DNA from: Sipunculus nudus
Lineage: Eukaryota; Annelida; Sipuncula; Golfingiida; Sipunculidae
Assembly: GCA_026874595.1 (NCBI GenBank)
Contig: CM049308.1
Location: forward strand, 77,798,124-77,862,123
Reading direction: 5' to 3'
Length of the DNA: 64,000 nt
Both the position numbers and the translations under genes were made by a program. The notes under the pieces are model-generated. The model was not told the DNA's origin, did not search any database, and saw nothing but the letters and a program-made list of their open reading frames with translations. Below are positions 1-10,252 of the stretch, one piece after another; position 1 is the first letter of the stretch, and each line of letters starts with the position of its first letter.

Positions 1-1823
1 GCAGCTTATCGTGTAGATGGAGGAGAAAAACGACTGGCTGGTGCAGCAGGAAGCCCGTTTGTGCAGGCGTGATTTAGCCGGACACTAATTAGCACGGAAG
101 AAACTGACAGTCCCCATTTTGTTAGCTTATATATGCTATGGACTCTAAATAATTTATATATTCATCAAATAAATACAATAGGTCACAATGTTTTGGTACC
201 AGAATGTTCGACAAATTCAAGGAATATTGCAAATTTGACGTTTATCAATGACTGAAAACCCCTGTGTGCGTTTCCTTGAGTCATCCTACAAGGCAGTTGA
301 TTTAAGATCAAACTCTAATGCAAACCGTGCCGAATGCAGCAATTTCTGTGGTCTTTTCATGTTTATGTAATATGTTTTAACACAGTATAATAAATATGAG
401 AAATAATAAGTATCAGGATGATCGGCAATAAAAAACACTATGTCCAGTGCCCACACTGCTGTGTTGAATGAATGGGCTGGTGAGGCTGGACGCTAGGGGG
501 CACCAGTTGTTTGCCTGCAGTTTTTTTCAAGCAGACATTCATTTACCTCCTCCACACACCAGAGTATCGGTACTAGCGATATCCCGTATTAATGATAGTG
601 GCGCGAGGGACAGGGCGGTGAGCTTAATAGCAGTTGATAGAGTTGAGCTAGGCCGTGGTTTTCGCGTACAGAAACCGGTGGACAGACATGCATAATTTGT
701 AAGAGGCTGACATGGTTCGAAATGGTCCTCCATTTTAGTTTGTTTGCGTTTCCTAGCACCGCCCCACATCTGTAGGCCTAATTAAATTTAAACGGATATA
801 TTAATTATTTTAAAACTTGTATACATCAATATGCATATCTTCATTCTCCCTACTTTAAACTTTGACTGCATTATAACGTTCCCTTTACGTGACGTTAAAT
901 GAGGATAAAATTGCTTTCGGGTGCGAATTTGAATGGTGAGTTCTTCAAAAAGTGCAGACGTCTTAGCAAACGTCATTCGGGCAAAGAGTCTGCAGGCTGG
1001 CTCGCTGGAGGCTGTACGCCTGTTTGCAGCGAGGTGCTGCAGCCTGCCTTTGGCTCCGGTGTATCAATAAAAAAAGTCTTCCGGTTCTGCCCACTCCCTT
1101 GCACATTCTAGTTGGTTGCTGTGGTCACTTTGTAAATATTCTTTCATAGAATATGTTAAGATATTGCATATGTATATTTTATTCTGATTTTATTCTGATG
1201 TATTAACAATTCGTCATTAAGGGATTATATTTGTCTCCATGTACAATTTTCATTACGATGTACTATTTAGTTGTTTCATAGGAATGTGCATGTCCACCGT
1301 TGTGCTATGAATTATGTAATATTATGTTCTCATGAGAACTCGGTATGTACTTGAACCGTGAATGTTTTAATCTATTTGAATTTACTCCTTGTGTAAGCTT
1401 CCGGTGCAATGTATGTATTTTGTATGAAGCTGTACACTATATTTTCTGCCTCCATTGTGACTGTATTCACACATCGTGCGGGTTAGATCTTGATTGTATA
1501 ATATGTTAAGCGAAGTCGCCACGGTTAATTACCCCTCTGTCTGTACAAGTGTCAGCGGCCAAAGAAAGAAACCCTAATTGAGGTGCCGCGCACTCACGTA
1601 ATCACTGTAGTAATTTCACTTTGTGCATACGCTCTTATGTTCTATTTTGTCTAATTGCGCTTTGGCCTGACACGGCCCCACATTGATTAATGTTACACTT
1701 GAACATTTCTTTTAATTTATATTATAATGAGCTTCCGTACAAGATCCTGATTGGACAACTCCTTGTATTTGATAGATATATGTATGTACCCTGTATAGGA
1801 TGCCAGAGACAAAGCTCACAGAA
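1..1823. other. No gene recognised; 5' flank of the NADAR-LINE element
   Basis: Only short, overlapping open frames are present and none resembles a known domain or has a convincing splice context. The first 85 bases are open in one frame and then stop, which could be the end of an exon from a gene outside the window, but there is too little to support that. A moderately CpG-rich patch lies around 590-690. The 5' end of the retrotransposon downstream is not marked by any boundary I can see, so part of this stretch may be its 5' UTR. Confidence 0.5.
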
Positions 1824-1859
1824 TAATCACATAGCTCTACAACACCTGAACAAAGCAAG

Positions 1860-2423
1860 ATGCCCAAGACCAGACTTAGAAAGAAATTACAGCTCCCAAG
1901 GCGACATCCCGAAGAGACCAGGGTGTACGAGTTCTTTTTTAAAGCAAGTCACCCTTTCACCAACTTTTACCACTGCCCCTTCATGGACCGCGGCCAACAA
2001 TACCAAACTAGCGAGCACCTATTCATGCACCTCAAAGCCAAATACTTCGGAGATGTTAAAACTGCAGAAGAAATTTTAAAAACCCCCACCCCAGCCAAAG
2101 CCCGCCACCTCGGACAACAAGTTACGGGTTTCTCCGAAACCCGCTGGAAGAAAAAAAGGTGCACTTATATGAGATGGGCACTTTTGGCCAAATTCAAAGC
2201 CCATCCACATCTCAAGGACATGCTTTTAGCAACAGGTGATAAACACATTGTAGACGCCTCGCCATGGGACTGCGTTTGGGGAATCGGACTCTCTGAAGAT
2301 AACCCAGACAGCAAGGACAGGAAGAAATGGAGAGGGCTGAACCTTCTGGGAGACGCTCTGATGAATGTCAGAGCAGAACAACAAAACAAACCAACCAACA
2401 AACAACACAAAACACACAAATGA
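1860..2423 (+). CDS. NADAR-domain protein (YbiA/DUF1768 family), LINE-associated
   Basis: An intact 187-codon ORF. The start is the first ATG after an in-frame TAA at 1824-1826. Residues about 23-171 match the NADAR fold in order: EFFF at 24-27, the QYQTSEH block at 47-53 holding the conserved Glu52, Lys59 and Lys61, LGQQV at 84-88, Trp96 with KKKR, KF at 111-112, DASPWD at 132-137 (usually Glu-Ala-Ser-Pro, so the acid is conservatively changed), WGIG at 140-143, then NLLG and the final MNVR. The family is known for N-glycosidase action on ADP-ribosyl compounds; some members remove ADP-ribose from guanine in DNA. The tail (172-187) is Lys/Asn/Gln-rich like the A-rich LINE strand. The endonuclease frame starts 72 bp downstream on the same strand, so this sits where a LINE ORF1 would be. 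Whether it is a true ORF1, a captured host gene or a chance neighbour is open. The domain call is firm. Confidence 0.85.
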   Translation: MPKTRLRKKLQLPRRHPEETRVYEFFFKASHPFTNFYHCPFMDRGQQYQTSEHLFMHLKAKYFGDVKTAEEILKTPTPAKARHLGQQVTGFSETRWKKKRCTYMRWALLAKFKAHPHLKDMLLATGDKHIVDASPWDCVWGIGLSEDNPDSKDRKKWRGLNLLGDALMNVRAEQQNKPTNKQHKTHK

Positions 2424-2495
2424 AAATAACACTATCCTCACCAAAAACACAACGCATCAAAATTAACTTTCAACCCACAACCAACACAAAACAAC

Positions 2496-3245
2496 ATGAA
2501 TAAACAAAGCGCAATAAAAATAATGCATTTAAATGCAAACTCTATAAAGAATAAACAAAATGAAATATTAAACTACCTAACAGAACACAAAAGAGACATA
2601 GCCTCGTTTACAGAAACTAAGTTATCACAAAACTCCCATTTTTCACTGGGAAACTACATCCTATGTCGAAAAGACAGGGAGGATAAAGGAGGCGGAGTAG
2701 CCATTGCTATCAACAGCAAGCTTGACTACTCCATCAATAACTGGTCTAACAATACAGAGAATGAAATCTTATCAATCAGAATAAATGGTAAAGAAGGCAA
2801 TATGTCATTCCTAGACATAATTGTCTACTATAACCCCCCCCCCCCCCCCCCAAGAGAAAATAAATAAACAAATATTCAGGAAAATTAAAAACAAAAGCCC
2901 ACACTTCATCATAATGGGAGACCTAAACTCCCCACATACACAATATGGTGCCAGGTACACAAACACATCAGGGAAAATACTAATGGACGAAATGTCTGAC
3001 GGCAGTCTAGTGCTAATAAACAATACAGAACCCACTTTTACGCAAAACACAACATGCCAATGGAATATACTCGACTTAGCAATATCCTCACCAGATGTCG
3101 CTATAGTCGCAGACTTCAGTGTTGGGGAGGACCTAGGCTCAACCACTTCCCCATACATACAAAATTAGACTGGCAACCAAAAATCAACCCACCAAAATTA
3201 TATAGAAACCTAAAAAAACAGTTTGGGACAAATTTAACAAAATAA
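2496..3245 (+). pseudogene. LINE ORF2, APE-like endonuclease domain (frame-broken)
   Basis: Opens with the HLNANSIKNK block and continues with FTETKLS, GGGVAIAI, FIIMGDLNSPH and ILDLAIS, which are the ordered landmarks of the APE/exonuclease-III endonuclease of LINEs. The catalytic Glu of TETKL and the Asp-Leu-Asn of GDLNSPH are present. The final Ser-Asp-His motif is only partly visible, as HFPIHTKLD in another frame. The reading frame shifts at an 18-base C run (2834-2851) and again near 3140, where DLGS and HFPIH lie in different frames. The C run is a likely slippage site, or a sequencing length error, so its frame effect is less certain than the second break. The domain nicks target DNA for target-primed reverse transcription in intact elements. 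Confidence 0.85.
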
Positions 3246-3764
3246 TAACAGAAAACATGATAGACCCTAATAACTCCCTCATAATATCACACACACAAAT
3301 TGACATAGTAGTTGACAACATCACAAACACCATCAAAAAAGCAATAGACACAGTAGAACCAGAACAGGAAATAACAAACAGAAAATGGTGGAAATTTACC
3401 CCAGATATAAAACACCTGGTAAAACTTAGAAGAAAAGCCAGGACAAAATATCAGACCACTAGATACCCAGATGACAAAACACACTATAACTATCTCAGTA
3501 AACAAGTAAAAGACTCAATCCTAGCACAAAAAAAGAAAACTGTGGAATGAATACATTACAGGCTTAGACCACACTACAAACTTAGGGGATTTCTGGAAAA
3601 ACTTTAAAAAAATATCAAATTCACAATTAAACCCAAACACATTTAGAATTAAAACACTGACACGCCCAGATGGCTCAACAGCTACTACACAAATGAGAGG
3701 GCAGATTTATTTGCTGAAACACTGGAAAACATGCATAAAACTCCAGAAAATGAACACTATGATA

Positions 3765-3856
3765 ACAACTTCAAACAAGAAGTCAATAAAGTCATAGATA
3801 TAAACAAAAAATATTTATTCACTCCACTAAATCAACCCACCACAGAACCAGGAGAT
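3765..3856 (+). repeat. Direct duplication inside LINE ORF2, copy 1
   Basis: About 92 bp, near-identical to 4008-4096. The two copies differ by a 3-base length change in an A run and one or two bases, so the duplication is young relative to the general decay of the element. Confidence 0.9.
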
Positions 3857-4007
3857 CACTCCGACACTGTTCGGCCCATCTCAATAATAGAAATAAAAAG
3901 AGAACTAAACACATGCAAAGGAAAATCAGCCCCAGGAATAGATAAAATAAACTACAAAATACTTAAAAAGGTACCAGACATAGGATTGTACAGAATTGCA
4001 GGCCTTT

Positions 4008-4096
4008 ACAACTTCAAACAAGAAGTCAATAAAGTCATAGATATAAACAAAACTTTATTCACTCCACTAAATCAACCCACCACAGAACCAGGAGAT
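4008..4096 (+). repeat. Direct duplication inside LINE ORF2, copy 2
   Basis: Partner of 3765-3856. It interrupts the RT sequence between the GLYRIAGLYN stretch and the following YNLCLTWGYFP stretch, so this is the inserted copy and the first lies in its normal place. Confidence 0.9.
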
Positions 4097-4686
4097 GATT
4101 ACAACTTATGCCTGACATGGGGCTACTTCCCAGCAGTATGGAAATCTACTCTAGTCGCATGATTCCTAAACCCAGCAAAGACACAGAACTACCTAAAAAC
4201 CACATACCAATTAGCCTCTTCCCATGCCCAGGAAAATTATTTGAAAAAAATAATAATAAAAAAAAATAACAAACTTCCTCAACAACAGAGCCCAAGAACT
4301 AGGCGGTCCCTTCTTTAATGAAAACCAGGCAGGCTTCAGAGCAGGTAGGTCCATTATAGATCAATTATTCAGACTAAGTCAATCAATCCACAATGGATTC
4401 CAAAAATCCGAAGCCACACTAGACACATTCCTCGACGTGGAAAGGCTTTCGATGCAGTCTGGATTGAAGGATTGAGGCTAAAACTCATGAGAACCGAACT
4501 CCCAAACAAATTAATTAGAATTCTATCATCATTTCTACAAGATAGGACTCTCAAAGTAAATATGAATGGCACCCTCTCCAGAGAAATTACACTACAGGCT
4601 GGAACTCCCCAAGGCTCAGTCCTGAGTCCAGTTCTGTTTATAATATATGTAAATGACCTGCCGAAAACCAGCCAACAGGCCCAAGT

Positions 4687-5626
4687 TGTAGAGTAAACAT
4701 ATATATAAAATGTATATTAATGAACCATGATAGCTATGGGTTGAATATAATTGTAACTATATGCATTATTAATTTTACTGTTCTTATGTGTATCATACTT
4801 CGAGGAGAACAACAATATCAATATTTTTTGTGCAAATATGTGAATACGATTCTTTTTTATACACGACTGTTCTAGTATAGACAAAATATCCCATAAAGGA
4901 GTAGTGTAGACTATCTTTCACCTGAGTCACTTAAAATCTGAATTAAGCCGTATAATGTAACAGAGGAAGACGATTAGGTAATATACAATTGAAAGTAAAG
5001 GCTATTGTATGCCAAAGACCCGCATTATATTTATCAATTTCTCTTCAACAGTCATGTAGACTTAGGGAAATTGCTAGACAATTATTCACAACCTGGCAGG
5101 TAGTGTCAGAACCAAGTATTGTATTTGTATAAGTCTGAGTGCAATCAGCCCACCTGGGATCGCTTTGTGTAGTAACACTGGTAGACCTTGACATGGCATA
5201 ATTAGTGGCTGAGGTGCCGGTCTTTTATTAAGGGTAGTTTCAAATGTAATTAGGTAACACATAGGTGAGGTTTCTCGAGGCCATTACTTTGTGTCAGCCC
5301 TGATAATTATTCTTAGATTGAAGTGCAATCAAGGTACCAGAGGCATCCGGCCATAAATTAGTCTTTTCAATATATTGTGTGCTAGACCAAGTAGTATAAT
5401 TTATGCAAGTGCTATGCTTTGATTGGCTAGGTGAGAAGGGCAGGAAATCTGGTGGGCGAGAAAGGATGAGTTGTAGGACAGTTAGGGACTGGAGGCCTGA
5501 TGCTGAGCATATTGCCAGATCACCTCTGTTTTTGACCTAGAAAATAAAAGTGATATTTTTGCATTTCACATCGGAGTTCTGGACTGTTTATCACTTTACA
5601 ACCTTGACTTAAATAACCCAACACGT
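4687..5626. mobile_element. 940-bp insertion in the LINE, probably a solo LTR
   Basis: The insertion is flanked by the 5-bp direct repeat CAAGT (4682-4686 and 5627-5631), and the LINE frame picks up on the other side with the FADD motif of the RT. The insert begins TGTAGAG, has no ORF of note, and carries AATAAA near 5544, about 80 bp before its right end, as LTRs often do. The right end reads ACACGT rather than the expected CA, so the LTR label is tentative. A non-autonomous DNA element is the alternative. Confidence 0.55.
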
Positions 5627-6339
5627 CAAGTCTCTACAAAGTGTCACAATTTGCTGACGACATAGCTATATGGTCAACCAGCAAGAAATCCGAACTTGCT
5701 GGCACCATGGTACAAGCCCAATTAGACCACATCAGTAACTGGTGCAACAGATGGAGAATAAATTTTAACCCAAACAGTTTTATTCGCCAAGGCCATTAAA
5801 AACAAATGGTTTGAAACCCTCGAATTACAAGGGAAAGACCTCAAAGAATCCAAAACTGCAAAATTCCTAGGCCTTACTTTTGATGAAAGAGCCAATTGGA
5901 AAACACACATAGAAGACATAACACACAGAATGTGGCAACGCACAAATGCCCTTAAAAAAGTGTGCAGACTGAGAGAAGGGCCCTCCATCGAGACCGCCAC
6001 CTACCTATACAAACAATGGATCCGCCCAATAGGCACATATAGATCCATATAGCCTCCCTAGGAGCCCCCAAAACTTACCTAAAAAAATTAGAGGTACAAC
6101 AAAACAATGCACTCCGAGCCATCCTAAGAGCAAGGAGAAGAACCAATATCAACATCTTAAGAGAACAAACAAATACACCAAAAATACAAGACTACATAAC
6201 AGAACAGTCAACCAACGCCTACAACAGAATAAAAAACAATCCTAAAATTGCTGAAATTATCACTATACACAGAAGAACTAAACCTAAAAACAAACACATA
6301 ACCCCACTTAACATACTACAGGAAAACACAGATTAAAAT

Positions 6340-7150
6340 ACCCCCCCCCCCACATGTTAAACCCCCCCACATGCTATAACCCACCCCCACCCCCCAAATA
6401 CCTAAAAATTACTACCCTCTCATAATTTAAAATAAAAGAACTAAGGACAAAGTGCCCTGATCTGGACACTATCTATTGTCCAAAGTTCAAAATTTAAATA
6501 AAATAACCAAAACGGATGTAGGATGAGTTACATGCAGGCCCGGCTGGTTCGCGGGTAACCATCATGCACTATATCCGAGTAAAATATACCAATATTAAAA
6601 TAACTTTAATAACTTAAAATAATCCCCCTCCCCAAATGTTAAACATCCCCCCACATGCTATAAACCCCCCCCCCCCCCCAAATACTTAAAAAATACTACC
6701 ATCGCAATTTAAAATAAAAGAACCAAGGACAAAGTGCCCTGATCTGGACACTGTCTATTGTCCAAGGTTCAAAATTAAGATAAATTAGTCAAAACAGGAT
6801 ATAGGATGAGTTATCTGCTGGCCCGGATTGGTCGAGGATAACCATCACCTAATAAATCAAAATAAACCAAACCGAAATAAAATAAAAACCCCACATACAA
6901 CCCTCCCCCCATTTATAACCCCCCCTGTAAAATAAAAATACTTATAAATACAACCTCCCCTAAAATATAAAACAAATGAACCAAAGACAAAATGTCCCCA
7001 TTTGGACACTATCTTTTGTCCAAGGTTCACATCAAAATTAAAATAAAGTAAACACCCCCCCCCCCCCCCAGAACAAACTTAAATAAATCAAACTAAAAGG
7101 GTGTGGGATGAGTTTCCTGCAGGCCCGGCTGGGTCGTGGGTAACCATCTG
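6340..7150. repeat. Stem-loop repeat array, block 1 (three units)
   Basis: Three units of about 260-290 bp. Each has stem-loop A (6446-6480, 6728-6762, 6986-7020) followed by stem-loop B (6522-6563, 6804-6846, 7107-7148), separated by A-rich sequence and C runs. A has an outer GACAA/TTGTC pairing and an inner 7-bp stem closing on GGACACT. B pairs GATG with CATC and GTTAC with GTAAC in the first unit. The array starts directly at the end of the LINE, so it may be a tandem-repeated 3' UTR, but the same units continue past unrelated sequence to 10.35 kb. No coding potential. Confidence 0.8.
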
Positions 7151-8180
7151 ACAATACACCCAAAAAATACAATATAATAAAAAAAATGTAACCCCCCCCC
7201 CCCCCCAACAAAAGTAAAGCAATTAATTAAATTAAAACAACCCACCCCACCTCCTAGGAAACCAAATTCCCTGAAGAAGGAAATCATCAGCTACAAACAA
7301 CCATGAAAACCTGGACCAAGGGAGACTGTAACTGCAGCTGATGATACAAGCACCAACCAAGGGAGGTCCTAGATGCTGCACCACAACAGGTACTACACCC
7401 ACCAAGTCAAGAGGTCTGGATTTCTCTACATACCCCACTGCATACACATAAACATCATACCACACAAAATATGCAGGGAATTACAACATGCAACGACGGG
7501 AGTACTCCGAAGAAATATGTGAAAACATATTTTGATGACGGACTACTCCTACCAGCACAAAGGTTGTATTCTCATCACTGCTTACGACACATAACAAAAC
7601 GCAAAAAATCACCTTGCACGAGGCACCAATAATACAACAAATCACGAATCAGTTATTGGAAAATATTTTATTAAAAGAAGCCTCAAAACATAAAAAAATC
7701 AAGCATAAACCTTTGCAGTTTTTATAAATAAATTAAGTAAGATCAAAATTTAAAATACAACAACACAGTAGCAAACTGCTTGCCGGTGACGAAAAAACTT
7801 GCTAAACTTGCATAACCGGAAACCCGGTTAATACGGTCCAAATGGCCGAAACCGCAAGTACAAGGGCTATGAATCTCGAAGTAATGTCGTTTAAAAGATC
7901 GAGTTCGGCTCTCGAGCGACATGGCTGGGTCTCCGCTGCTGGGATCGGTGAAGGGAATGTTGGTTGCATCGGGCTAAGTGGCTGTGGATGCTGTAGCTTT
8001 TCAAAAGGACAACGGCTCGGGATGAACAAGTGGCGCCACCTACGGCACTGCGACTATTGACTCAGAGAACAAATAAAAGAGCGCAAATCGCTTCCGCCTA
8101 AAACCCTTCACTAATAACTCTACTAAAATCAAAACCTTTCCAAGCACTATAAAAGCAACAAAACAACACTTATATCAAAC
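7151..8180. other. Spacer with CpG-rich patch between stem-loop blocks
   Basis: Unlike the array on both sides, this stretch lacks stem-loops A and B. From about 7780 to 8110 it is clearly richer in G+C and CpG than its surroundings, with short open frames on both strands (7842-8060 plus; 7802-8029 minus, the latter ending in a hydrophobic stretch). Neither resembles a known protein. It also holds one GTGGCGCCACC core near 8030, the palindrome used in the tandem arrays elsewhere in the window. It could be a promoter-like or 5' part of a repeat unit. I cannot decide. Confidence 0.4.
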
Positions 8181-9057
8181 AATACTTGATTAAAAAACAA
8201 AGGAACACAAATCGAAGACAATGTGTCCAAACCTGGACACTATTATTGTCTAAGATTTATTTAAAAGCACCCGCACACGAAACACCTTCAATAAAATACA
8301 CACCAAACACATCCAGATACGGGATGAGTAACCCGCAGGCTCTGTCGGGTCGCGAGCTACCTTCCCACAAGTATCTAATAAATAAAATAAATTAAAAGTG
8401 AAAAAAAAACACAAGAAAATAAAACAACAACACTAAAAAAATAAGCAATAGTTTATTTAAAATCCATAACAACATAAATCAAAGACAAAGTGTCCAGACC
8501 TGGACACTATTATTGTCTGATATTTATTAAAAACATAATCATCTTTAATTAAATACATACAAAACACAACTAGATACGGGATGAGTAACTCGCAGGCTCG
8601 GTCGGGTCGTAAGCTACCTTCCCACAAGTATCTAATAAACAAAATAAAAACAAAGAACCACGAGGAAAATAAAACAATAATACTCAAAGCATATACAATA
8701 AGTTTATTTAAATCCATAACAACATAAATCAAGGACAAAGTGCCCAAACCTGGACACTATTATTGTCTGAGATTTATTTAAAACACAGATACATAAACAT
8801 GTATAATTAAAACACATACAAAACACAACTAGATACGGGATGAGTAACTCGCGGGCTCGGTCGGGTCGCGAGCTGCCTTCCCACAAGTATCTAATAAATA
8901 AAATAAAAGCAAAGAACCACAAAGAAAATAAAACAATAACACCTAAAATATACACAACAGTTTATAAAAATCCAAAACAACATAAATCAAAGACAAAGTG
9001 CCCAGACCTGGACACTATTATTGTCTAAGATTTATCCAAAACCTCGTACATAAAACA
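8181..9057. repeat. Stem-loop repeat array, block 2 (four units, last one interrupted)
   Basis: Stem-loop A occurs at 8217-8250, 8484-8517, 8734-8767 and 8992-9025; stem-loop B at 8316-8375, 8573-8632 and 8832-8891. In this block B is larger: outer GATAC/GTATC, then GGGA/TCCC, then CTCGC/GCGAG. Units are 250-267 bp. The fourth unit has A here, but its B lies 1.2 kb away at 10279-10338 because another element is inserted between them. Minus-strand open frames (8457-8747, 8704-8955) are similar to each other only because the units are, and they are low-complexity. Confidence 0.8.
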
Positions 9058-10252
9058 TTTTAAACTAGAATACGGGTAGTCGACAAGCGACTACGTGTAT
9101 CCGCCAAAATCAGAGAAGGACGGGTGAAGTAAGGCATTGATTGAGTGGCAAGGGGATATAGAGTTACATGTGTTAAATATTAGAATGGATCTCTGCCACA
9201 TAAACATGATTTTAGGTGGCGCCACCTGTTATTTGAACGAGAAACTATCCAAGATATATAAACATGCAAAATTTCATGTGGAAAAGTCAAACCACTGCAG
9301 AGATATGAGTAATTTTATCCTACAGCAGACAAACAGATGGACGCTGTGCAAAAATGGCTGCAGGTGGCGCCACCATTTTTGTTCATGTTATAAAGCTATC
9401 CAAGGGCTACATTTGTGTAAAATTTTTTTCCTGATTGGTCAAACGGTTCCCGAGATATGAGCTTGGATGTCTGCAGCATAAACGTGAATGTAGGTGGCGC
9501 CACCTGTCATAAAATCAAGAAAGCTATCTAGGATGTATACACATGCCGAATTTTAGGTGAATTAGTCAAACCACTGCAGAGATATGAGTGATTTTAACCC
9601 CAGGCAGATTAACAAATGGACACTGTGCAAACATGGTTGCAGGTGGCGCCACCTTTTGTTGTGTATGTTATAAAGCTATCCCAGGGCTACATTTGTGTAA
9701 AAAAATTTTCCGGATCGGTCAAACGGTTCCCGAGATATATGGGATTATGTGTGGAGCGTTAACGTGAATGTAGGTGGCGCCACCTGTCACAAAATCGAGA
9801 AAGCTATCTAGGATGTATATGCATGCGTAATTTTAGGTGAATTAGTCAAACCACTGCAGAGATATGAGTGATTTTAACCCCAGGCAGATGAACAGATGGA
9901 CACTGTGCAAACATGGTTGCAGGTGGCGCCACCTTTTGTTGTGTATGTTATAAAGCTTTCCCAGGGCTACATTTGTGTAAATTTTTTTTCCGGATCGGTC
10001 AAACGGTTCCCGAGATATATGGGTTTATGTGTGGAAACAGACGCACAAACGGACGCTGGGCAGAGACGAAAGGTCAGAGGTCAAGGTCACTTGGTTAGGC
10101 ACCAGTTCACATGTGACCCGATAATTTGTGTAAGTTTCGGAAAAATCTGTCTAGTAGTCTCAGAGGAGTTCTCCGGAAACGAACGCGGCGGCGGCGGCGG
10201 CGGAACCCGGTCAAAAACATAGTATCCGCAAAACTTCGTTTTGGCGGATACA
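9058..10252. mobile_element. Helentron-like non-autonomous element with dimeric tandem repeats
   Basis: The ends carry the inverted 14-mer TGTATCCGCCAAAA (9096-9109) and its complement (10239-10252). The right end itself folds into a hairpin (10222-10234 with 10238-10251), and a small hairpin TAGTCG/CGACTA sits at the left end. The core holds six copies of the palindrome AGGTGGCGCCACC(T) at 9214, 9362, 9492, 9641, 9772 and 9921, spaced alternately about 149 and 130 bp, so the repeat is a 279-bp dimer. A (CGG)n tract lies near 10187-10202. It interrupts a stem-loop unit whose intact neighbours show the empty site; the exact left edge is good to about 10 bp. End hairpins plus internal tandem repeats and no protein fit Helentron-associated (HINE/pearl-type) elements; class is inference. 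Confidence 0.65.

Larger units (their letters stand above)
1860..6335 (+). mobile_element. Non-LTR retrotransposon (LINE with APE endonuclease), decayed, with NADAR ORF
   Basis: The order on the plus strand is NADAR ORF, APE-type endonuclease, then reverse transcriptase, which fits a Jockey/CR1-type LINE with two ORFs. The coding strand is strongly A-rich throughout, including the end of the NADAR ORF. The body is interrupted by an insertion at 4687-5626 and disabled by frame breaks near 2834-2851, 3140, 4440 and 6050. Coding similarity fades around 6335, after which an array of stem-loop units begins. The 5' end and any target-site duplication were not found, so the true limits may be wider. 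Confidence 0.75.
3257..6335 (+). pseudogene. LINE ORF2, linker and reverse transcriptase domain (broken, with nested insertion)
   Basis: The region from 3257 to 3550 encodes the usual basic linker (KWWKFTPDIKHLVKLRRKARTKY). RT landmarks follow in order: SAPGIDKINYKIL near 3930, WKSTLVA near 4140, ENQAGFRAGRS near 4320, motif A around 4430-4460 (FLDVE then AFDAVW in a shifted frame), motif B GTPQGSVLSP near 4605-4635, and motif C FADD near 5650. Motifs B and C belong side by side but are separated by the 940-bp insertion. The thumb region KFLGLTFDERANWKTHI lies near 5860-5905, and a stop falls near 6050. A direct duplication (3765-3856 and 4008-4096) also breaks the finger region. The element cannot be active from this copy. 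Confidence 0.85.

Noticed and set aside
1-85. Open frame at the window start, possibly a last exon
   Set aside because: Too short, with no domain and no splice acceptor inside the window to judge it.
8457-8955. Two similar minus-strand frames with hydrophobic stretches in the stem-loop array
   Set aside because: Their likeness comes from the DNA repeat; unit lengths are not all multiples of three and the content is low-complexity.
6340-9057. CRISPR-like regular spacing of repeats
   Set aside because: Units are 250-290 bp, the genome is eukaryotic, and the spacers are themselves repeated.
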